Below, piece by piece: positions 56,659 through 64,000 of a DNA stretch of 64,000 bases. The notes beneath the pieces were generated by a model that did no database searches, was not told the DNA's origin, and was given only the letters and a program-made list of their open reading frames with translations. This DNA comes from Capsicum annuum. Its lineage: Eukaryota; Streptophyta; Magnoliopsida; Solanales; Solanaceae. The DNA lies in assembly GCF_002878395.1 (NCBI RefSeq), contig NC_061120.1, positions 93,645,805 through 93,709,804 on the forward strand, in the 5' to 3' direction. Position 1 is the stretch's first letter. Every line of letters starts with the position of its first letter. The translations under genes and the position numbers were made by a program.

Positions 56659-59600
56659 TGCAGCACCTAGACTTGAATCCTTGAGAAAACATCATCTTTT
56701 GATGCCTCTAGAGTAGATACAGCTGGGGGTTATTGAGTTGTACCATAGGTCACGACTCATTCCCATAATTTCCTCTACCTTAGTACCCTAAATAGTATAT
56801 TAAGTTAACATACTTTCCTCCATACATCAAGGTCATTCATTGGTCATAACTAAGCTTACGAGTCATATGTTAGCATACCGTATGGAGTAATGTCTCAAAC
56901 CAATAGTGAACTGGTTTGGTCATGACTTCAGATCACGATTGGAGGGTGAGTCACACCCCTAGTTATGAATCAATAATAACTTTTCGTACCCACAATAGTG
57001 TGGTTCACCAAGGAGAAGGCTAGGTTATAATTTAGGGTACCAGCAGTACGCTAGGTTATGATTGCCATAGGACCCGTATGGGGGAGTTGTACCCTTGAAC
57101 GTGTGGACTGTCCAGCTTTTAACCAAGGACCTTTTGGTCATTTACCTTGCCTAAAACACGAAACCCTCTCCCTTTATAAGTCATCATAGCCTCCCAATTT
57201 TTCATTGTCATGACTTAGACATTCCAAACACCCGAAAAGTGTCATGGAACAAGATTGGAGGCTAGGGTTTGTACGCGTTCATCTTCTGGTAATATGGAGA
57301 TTAAAGATTGTTGGTGTGTCATATTTTTTGAGCCGTGTATCTCTTCCCCTCCCTAAATAACTCTAATTCCATGTATTTTACACTTTAATTAGTAAGTGTA
57401 CATGGTGGTTTGGATAAAAATGACAAGGGTCTTATTACCTAATAATGAATAAGGATGATTTTTGTTTATACTCATATTGATACATGTTATTGATGGTAGA
57501 TTGCATATGTGAATTATTTTTGTATGTTTTCTAACATGAGGGTCTTAAGTAACACTAGTATTTATGATATCTACCATGAAACTAACTTTGATATAAGTAC
57601 ACACAAAATGTGTTTATGAAAATGTCTAAGTGAAATGCCTAGTTATATGTGGGTGGTATATTAAGTTAGGGAAATGGCCTATTGAGCATGAATTATTGAT
57701 AAATTGTATGTAAGAGTTATTATGAGAAATGTATTGTGTATTTGGTGATATTTGTTGGGTCAATTTCTAGTAAGCGATTGAAACCCTAGACATGAAAATG
57801 AACTTATTGTGTGTGTCGAACATAAATGTTGCAAAAATATTGTGAAAACTTGCTAGTGAATTGCAAATCGTTATGTGGGTTTGGTGACCATAAATACAAT
57901 AAATGATGTGTTGAATCAAGCCATGTGGCCTATTTAAATGATCAATGGATAAATAGTTTTGTGATGGTCAAATGTTCATCTATTGAATTGGCCTAGTGGA
58001 CATGAATGAGTCATGATTATGCTTAAATGAATGTGAATGTTTTGGATGGTTTTTAAAGACGTTGTTGGCTTTGTGTTGAGTTATGATAATTGTGAATGCT
58101 TTGTAAATACTTGCTATGAACCTTGTTAATCATCTAATCAATTAGCCTACATGTTTAAGTTGTGTGATTTCCCTTTAAGTATGAACTGTTGATGATTGAT
58201 GTTGTGTTGATGTTGTTGGCCATGTAGTTTTTTTAACTATGACCAAATTGGTTTGATGACTAAGAAGGGGGTTCAATTCCCCTAGTACAAACATGACTGG
58301 TGTATGGAACCAAATACGATGAAAATGTGATATAATGTTCTTAATGACATGTGATTAGCTTGTATGGTTCATGTGGACTACAAGTTGAATTGTGTGATGA
58401 ATTGAATGAAGGTGTTGGCCTATTAAAATGGTTGAACAATGAAGGCTCTTAAGAAGATCTTGTGGTCCTGAGCAATATTGAATTAGCTAAATGAGCTAGA
58501 TCTCTTAAATGTGTGGTAATGTCTTAATATGTGGAAAAGAATTATATGAATTCCAATGCAAACACTAAGGGATTAAAGTTCAAACTCAGTATTAATGTTC
58601 CATAGCAAATAAAATATGATAGCTCAGATTAAAGTTCCTTCTTGTGATTAAAGATCCATGGCTAAGCCAATATGATGACTCAGATTAAAGTTCCATGGCT
58701 AAGCGAATATGGTGTCTCATGATTAATGTTTCAACTTAGTATTAAAGTTTTATAGCCAATAATATATAATGGCACGTGATTAAAGTTCCAACTCAGGATT
58801 AAAGTTCCATAGCCAATAAAATATGATGGCTCATAATTAAAGTTCCAACTCGTGATAAAAGTTCCATATCTAATCAAATATGATTAGATTTCAATGCCTT
58901 GTGGCATATATGACTATGTTATTAGAGTTCCACGCCCAAGTGATTATAGTATATGGGTAGAGCCCATGTTTCATTAGGTAACTATGCAGTTGTATTCCCT
59001 TTGCTTGATGAAGTATAATCATAGATGAAGAACCTTGTCTAATGATATATGAATGTTGTTATAGTATTATGCCTAACGAGGATGGTATGAACCTAAGTGT
59101 GTAATTTTGGACTCCTCCAATGTGTGTCATATGATTGAAGTGTTTGAGAATGTTATTAAGTCTTGACAACTTTGTTTGGCATGTGATTAATTTAACATTT
59201 ATGTGTAAGGACAAATGTTTGAATATTATTGAACATGATATATTGACTTGTTATTGAATGATGATATTATTTTATCCTTATCCTAAAGTTACTTGCTAGA
59301 TCTCCAAGCACTAACCGTCTACGGAAGCTACATCCCCACACAATGCAGTCGTCAGAGTATCTTCTTATTCTTCTACGTAGTTATTAGGTGTTTGAGAAAA
59401 TTCATGCATTGACCTTGAAGTGGTGAGCTTTCATTCCCCTGAAGACCTACCTTTCATAGTCATTGTACTCTATGTCATAGACTTGTATAGGGTGGTACTT
59501 GGCTATTGTCTGGGGTAGGTTCTGACAAATTGTCAAATTTACTTTGGTAGAGGTTTTGTGGATGACTTTAGACTTGGGCATATTTTTCTAGACAGTTGAT

Positions 59601-59792
59601 TATTAGTGAAATGATAGATATTGTCTAGTAATGACTATTAGTCTTATATTTCCGTTATTTCTTATACTATGGTCGTGATCCATTCGACCTATGCGGACTA
59701 TTATTGAATATTATGTTGGGTTATGGGGCTACCTATGGTACATGTGTGCTCAAGGTGCCCATATGACATGTCCCAAAGTTTGGGGCATGTCA
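56659..59792 (+). repeat. E7 3' LTR
   Basis: About 3.13 kb, TGCAGCACCTAGAC...GGGGCATGTCA, related to E6's LTR but longer. It contains GTCACGACTCAT/TACGAGTCAT motifs (about 56730-57110), TATA-like CTTTATAAGT (about 57171-57180) and the phased TTAAAGTTCC array (58560-58880). No internal region follows. Confidence 0.88.
58560..58880. repeat. About 57-base repeat with paired GATTAAAGTTCC motifs
   Basis: GATTAAAGTTCC variants begin near 58571, 58627, 58646, 58683, 58720, 58740, 58778, 58798, 58835 and 58854. Spacing alternates near 19-20 and 37, giving a unit of about 57 bases with two motifs and the phrase CATAGCCAATAAAATATGATGGCTCA between. Confidence 0.85.
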
Positions 59793-60483
59793 CACTAAAG
59801 TCACCCTACCATGGACCGATATCACATAACCCCTTTAAACCCTTCCGGCAACAATGGAGTCACCCATACGGGTGGAAATTGAAAAAGGATCCGAAATACA
59901 CTCTAGACAAAAACCGAAAGGAATATTCATTTAAGGGGTCCCATAAGATAGAGTCGTCCAAGGATCCACTAGTCAATATAAATAACGAGAGAAGAGTTTG
60001 AGCGTACCAGTAACAACTATAAGGGATGCTTCAAAATCTTTGTGAGTGGTAGGAGTGTCCAAATGATTCTGACCAGTGTCAAAGCCAAAAGCAGAAGCTA
60101 CACTTTTTTGTCTAGAAGTTGAAGACATGGAAACTAAAACCTTGTTATCCCCAATTATAACCTTAGAAGGCATTCCCACATAATGTGACAAATCTGACCA
60201 CCACTGGAACACTGATTTCTCCCTTGTCAAACTCTCAACTATACCATAGAGCACAAAACTGACAACATTTATAGGATGTGGTTGACTATTTCCTCCTAGC
60301 TTGAGGCTGGACATGACTGTTAACAGAAGGAGAAGGATAATTGTAGGACAATAGAACTCTATCAAAGCAATTGGAAGAAGTGATATTATAGAGTCTGTAT
60401 CCTAAAAGTAGGTTGAACTCTATCCACATTATCCTCAAGTAGGACTGAGGGTCTCCACGAGCAACAAATGTTTGGGGAGGCAT
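59793..60483 (-). pseudogene. E5 gag (internally deleted) and protease start
   Basis: On the minus strand the ATG near 60483 opens 'MPPQTFVARGDPQS', a Tekay-type gag start. Only about 280 bases on, the worn zinc knuckle appears ('FQWWSDLSHYVGMP', ~60220), where gag normally runs about 1 kb, so the capsid region is deleted. Next come 'TTHKDFEASLIVVTGTLKLF' (~60045) and the protease active site worn to 'LVDPWTTLSYGTP' (~59975), then 'DPFSISTRMGDSIVAGRV' (~59900) and 'YVISVHGRVTL' to 59798. The protease resumes at 56456 beyond E7. Confidence 0.78.
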
Positions 60484-60678
60484 GATCTGAGATGCAAACA
60501 AATGGATATTATAGTATATTCTAGAACATAGACTCTATAGCTTGAAATATAAAAACAGGAAATAGGAAATGTTTCTAAATGCCTCATAGCCTCTCCCTTA
60601 TACGTGTGGCATGCTACACACCATTAAAAGACACTCTACTTGACATCACTTTGTGGAAACCCAATGACACAAAAACTA

Positions 60679-60690
60679 GCTCTCATACCA
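60679..60690 (-). other. E5 primer-binding site
   Basis: On the minus strand TGGTATGAGAGC directly follows the LTR end (GTAAAAAACA). It differs from TGGTATCAGAGC by one base. The leader beyond it has 'GATGTCAAGTAGAGTGTC' and 'GCATTTAGAAACATTTCC', typical of the lineage. Confidence 0.88.
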
Positions 60691-62776
60691 TGTTTTTTAC
60701 GACCTAAACCAAGGCATTTCCATGACGGGCATTACAAGTCCCACATGGACTGAAACTACACCTTTGTACCAAACAAAATAACATGATATCCCTGATGTCA
60801 GATAAATTCTGAACATATAACAGGATAAATTCGAAGAATAAAATAGACGTCTATGATCAATAACCAATAATGATCAAAAACATCCGAACAACATCATCTA
60901 AGTTCACAGTAATCCATAAAAATCTTCTAAACAAAGAACAAAAATCTCAACACTTTGCCACAACGAACCAACGAACGGAGACAACCAATCTAACTCTGCA
61001 CAAGAAAAGTAGAAGTAGCTCTGATGCCTACATCGCCTGGGAATACAATATCCGAAGATGGTTAGTGGGGTGAACAGTAGCATGATGCATAGGGATAAGA
61101 ATACCATAATTTTTTGATCAACCATTTTAAACTATTCAAATCCAATGATGTAATCAAATGCATATACATATATATATATGTCACATATTGTGATATGGAT
61201 AAAGGCTTAACATGAATGTTTAAAACATTATTTTTGGTTATATAGCTTAACCATCCTAGTTTGATAGTACCCATATGATATATTGTCCCCAACTCTCACC
61301 CTTTATTGGGCGCCAGCACATGTAGCCATACTAACTAGAGAAAAGCAATATATATGGGGGGACTCTAATCTCCCAATCACATAATAAGGTGACTTAGGAA
61401 CATGATCCTGTAATGTATTATGGGCACCTCTAACCTTTTGATTATGTAATAGTGATAGTAAGGTGGACTAGAACCACCTGGCCATAAGCAAAAGGGATTC
61501 TAACCCCAAGCCATTCTGACCCCCTCATTGTCTATCACGGTTTCCAAGGTTAGACCCTTAGGGATGCCATTTTCACGACCAACTACAAAACACTCTTTTA
61601 AACTATATTAAATATTTAACACACATTCCTATTAATTGAACTATAATTCAAATTAAGGCATACATTGTTGGTATCGTCATGCCAACTAAATTTGAAAGGT
61701 AAAAACATGCCAAAAAAATTACATAACTTGGGGGAATTCACAAATCCCTTGGTTCAAATATCTCATATCTTATGAAAAGACGAAACCCACAAGGTTTAAT
61801 TCAAAATACTTATGCCATAGTTTAAGGATAATTCAATTACCATATATCTCAAAATTAAAACCAATTTCACAATATGGGTTTATGCTCATAGCCACTTTAA
61901 AAGTCACAAGATTGGGGAAAATCATAGTTCCCTAGTTCATTCACCATACTCAAGCACCGAAAAGTTAAAAACCATTATTAATGAACGAATAATTTTATGT
62001 AAACCATGGGGAGTATTTTTCAATCAATAAATATTTAAACCCGTAACCCTTATTTCAAATAGACATCAATATATCGTGAATACTTTAAAACATATGCTTT
62101 TAACAAATTACTAATGAAAGAAGAGAAACATGCCTGAAATACAAAGTTTCACAAAAAAAATTTAACCCTTGAGCCCTTAGATGACCTACTTCTTGGAAAC
62201 CCTAATTATGGCTATTTGAGATAGTTTCAAGAGAAAGGAGAGTGTAACTGTGTTTAGTTATAGTTAAGAATAGGGTCCCAAATAATATTATAAGTTGTGG
62301 ATTTGCAGTGGGATATAATGGAAATGTCTAAAATACCCTCATTAAAAGTTGAAGAAATACCTTATCTGTCTTTAGGGACCTTACAACTCGTAGGGTTACC
62401 CTACGACGCGGACCATCTAGACGTACACAAACCTGAACCCCTTTGGGCTATTCATTATGAACCCTACTAATGAAAGCCTACGTCTCGTAATGAGACATTA
62501 GGACAAGTAGGGTCAAGTAATATGATTGAGTGTTTTAATAGGGCCACTACACAAGACATATTAAGAAATATCCTTCCTACGACTTGTTAGGAGTCTATAC
62601 TACACGTTACGTCTGGTTGTTATCAAGGTAGTGACTTAGGTAAATCCTACTAGGATCACTATGATTTGGTCCTATGACCCATAAAGACACATTATGATTT
62701 GTTAGGTGATTCAGTTCCAGGGAAAAAAGCTCAGAACTCAAAAAAATTTAAAGCACCAAAAACTTGGGGCATTACA
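60691..62776 (-). repeat. E5 5' LTR, minus strand
   Basis: About 2.09 kb. On the minus strand it starts TGTAATGCCCCAAG and ends GTAAAAAACA. From its start it has a CTACGAC/CTCGTAG motif block (about 62660-62380), a TATA-like TTATAATATTATT (about 62285-62300), and later GGTTAGAATCCC / GATTAGAGTCCCC motifs. It is related to 21273-23030 and 19431-20826. Frames inside (60870-61073, 60904-61125, 61062-61292) are chance. Confidence 0.88.
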
Positions 62777-64000
62777 TTCCACTTAAAGAATAACCAAAAA
62801 AATTAAAACTTGGGTGAATTATGCTCTATTCAAAAACTAAAAATCTAAGAATTAGTATTAGCTATTCTAATCTTTAATTATAAAGAAAAATATTTTTGTA
62901 TTTTCTGAATTTCTAATAAAAATTCACAATATCTCTACTAAAGAACGTAATAGAAACAAAGAAATTTCTATAGCATACTTCATCCTTAACTGATATCGGA
63001 AGAAACCCACCCTATATTTAATGTCATTATATATGCAAAAATTATTAAAGAAAACAAAAAAATGGTTAGAAATAGTCCTTGTGGCTCTCAAGTCCTAGCT
63101 AGGAATATGGATTTTTCAATCCTTTCAACAATGGGGTGAATGACCCCCTACTTATCCTGGAGCCATACATCTTAGCTTCCAATTGAGTACTAAAGCTTCC
63201 ACACATCTCAACAAACAAAAAATAAGAAAACAATTGAACTACGCTATTACAACTTTAGTTGCCTTCTAAGTAGTGCATTTTTTAACATTCTGACATGATT
63301 CAAGTTATTGATTAACTGAATTCTATCAATCTATTCCACTCTATATAATTTAACTTTGGCCTCTTCTTCACTCTGGTGGATAACAATCACATTCAGTTTA
63401 TTTGACTTTAAATCTTTTTTAGTGTCATAATTGGGCTATTCAAATACATATTTATGCTTCTTCAATAACTTGAGGAAGTCTCCTTTCAACACTTTGGAAA
63501 TTTGGTGTCAGTCTTGCATCTTCAATATTTTGAGCCCACATTCTTCCATCTAACACTTATCATTGACCACCTTTTTTATCATATATAAGTTTATATAGTG
63601 TGAGGAGTGGAGATTGTCTTATGCACCTTAAATATTTTACCTCATCATCTACCCTCATCTTAAGATCTCTTTTTCATACATTAATATATATTCAACCAGT
63701 GGCTAAGAATAGGCATCCTCAAATAACTGGAACCTACTCAACTTCTTTAAAATCGAAATTAATAAAGTATCAAGAATCTAAAAATTACCTACCTTGATGA
63801 TAACATCTTTAATTTATTTTTTATTACACATGAGAGTAGTTTATGAATTGTAGAGTAAGTTTATGAATTGTAGAGTAATGGTAGTTGGGTGTGACTCTCC
63901 CATACTGTGTCTAGAACATAGATAAAATAATTAGGTTTATACTTTTACCAAGACCAGCTAATGCATTCCCAACCTCCTTTTCTATATGTTTTATAGAAAG
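62777..64000. other. Unclassified flank right of E5
   Basis: AT-rich, no LTR boundary, primer site or domain that I can name. A 65-codon plus frame (63600-63797) is unsupported. A near-exact 21-base direct repeat (GTTTATGAATTGTAGAGTAA) lies at about 63839-63880. Confidence 0.4.

Larger units (their letters stand above)
56462..59792 (+). mobile_element. E7, deletion derivative: 5' LTR stub + 3' UTR + 3' LTR
   Basis: The insert starts TGAAAAACCCAAGAATGTGA, which aligns with the LTR start at 56659 (TGCAGCACCTAGACTTGAAT). After about 40 bases it jumps to sequence like the 3' UTR of E6: 'TACCCTTCCTTTATGGACAA' then ATGATCC, ending in a purine-rich GTTGTGAAGAAG at 56647-56658. The 3' LTR follows (56659-59792). 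Most of the 5' LTR and all coding sequence are gone. The near-matching duplication TACTA/CACTA brackets it in the E5 protease. Confidence 0.8.
43157..62776 (-). mobile_element. E5, minus-strand chromodomain Ty3/gypsy element split by E6 and E7
   Basis: Read on the minus strand from the right: 5' LTR (62776-60691), primer site, a gag with a large internal deletion, PR (60000-59798 then 56456-56100), RT (to about 55480), RH (55470-55085, then 44971-44390), IN (to about 43560) and chromodomain-like tail (to about 43190). E6 sits in RH and E7 in PR; removing each insert restores a continuous alignment. The element stops at 43157 against E3's 3' LTR, so its own 3' LTR is not adjacent. The fragment 21273-23030 is the only candidate. 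Confidence 0.85.

Noticed and set aside
46410..58880. TTTAGGG-like or AGTCCC arrays as interstitial telomere repeats
   Set aside because: The repeated core is TTARAGTCCC with 34-57-base spacing; there is no run of TTTAGGG units.
63090..63560. Possible minus-strand polyprotein remnant in the right flank
   Set aside because: A few residues looked suggestive, but no ordered set of motifs could be found in any frame.

Overview
The window is plant nuclear DNA made almost entirely of decayed LTR retrotransposons. No intact cellular gene, tRNA, rRNA or CRISPR array is visible. The reading frames that carry meaning are fragments of Ty3/gypsy gag, protease (PR), reverse transcriptase (RT), RNase H (RH) and integrase (IN), broken by stops and frameshifts. 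Most belong to chromodomain-type (Tekay/Del-like) elements: PBS variants of TTGGTATCAGAGC, LTRs starting TGTAAYRCC, and a 'TTCGAGGATGAATG...GGGGGAGA' tail before the 3' LTR. One element has an Athila-like primer site and gag-PR. Base composition, LTR style and element families suggest Solanaceae pericentromeric or other gene-poor heterochromatin; the family assignment is inference.

Layout, with elements named here. E1 (minus strand, oldest on the left) is an LTR and leader remnant in 4654-8166 and 18466-about 19430. E2 (8167-18465, plus) is a full-length but dead Tekay-like element inserted into E1. A direct repeat (1-2442 = 5872-8314) duplicates part of E1 plus the first ~148 bases of E2's 5' LTR. 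In the left copy this is fused to a different LTR (LTR-X, 2295-4653). 19431-23030 holds two minus-strand LTR fragments, and 23061-about 26236 is an LTR-like stretch with two minisatellites. E3 (26511-30447 and 39909-43156, plus) is a gypsy element lacking a recognisable 5' LTR. It is split in its integrase by E4 (30448-39903), a non-autonomous Athila-like element with matching 1.5-kb LTRs and a perfect GTACT target duplication. E5 (minus, 43157-62776) is a chromodomain element with its 5' LTR at 60691-62776. It is split in RNase H by E6 (44972-55084, plus, perfect ATGAG duplication) and in protease by E7 (56462-59792, plus), a deletion derivative that keeps a 5' LTR stub, the 3' UTR and the 3' LTR. 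62777-64000 has nothing recognisable.

How the parts relate: relative order can be read from nesting (E1 before E2 before the duplication; E3 before E4; E5 before E6 and E7). No element looks able to move by itself: E2, E3, E5 and E6 have lost catalytic residues or frames, and E4 has no RT or integrase and would have depended on another element's enzymes. The more unusual material is non-coding: a recombinant LTR at a duplication breakpoint, blocks of iterated near-palindromic motifs just upstream of the TATA-like box in nearly every LTR family, and a recurring TTARAGTCCC core spaced at regular intervals (about 34, 50 or 57 bases) in LTRs and in one 3' UTR.
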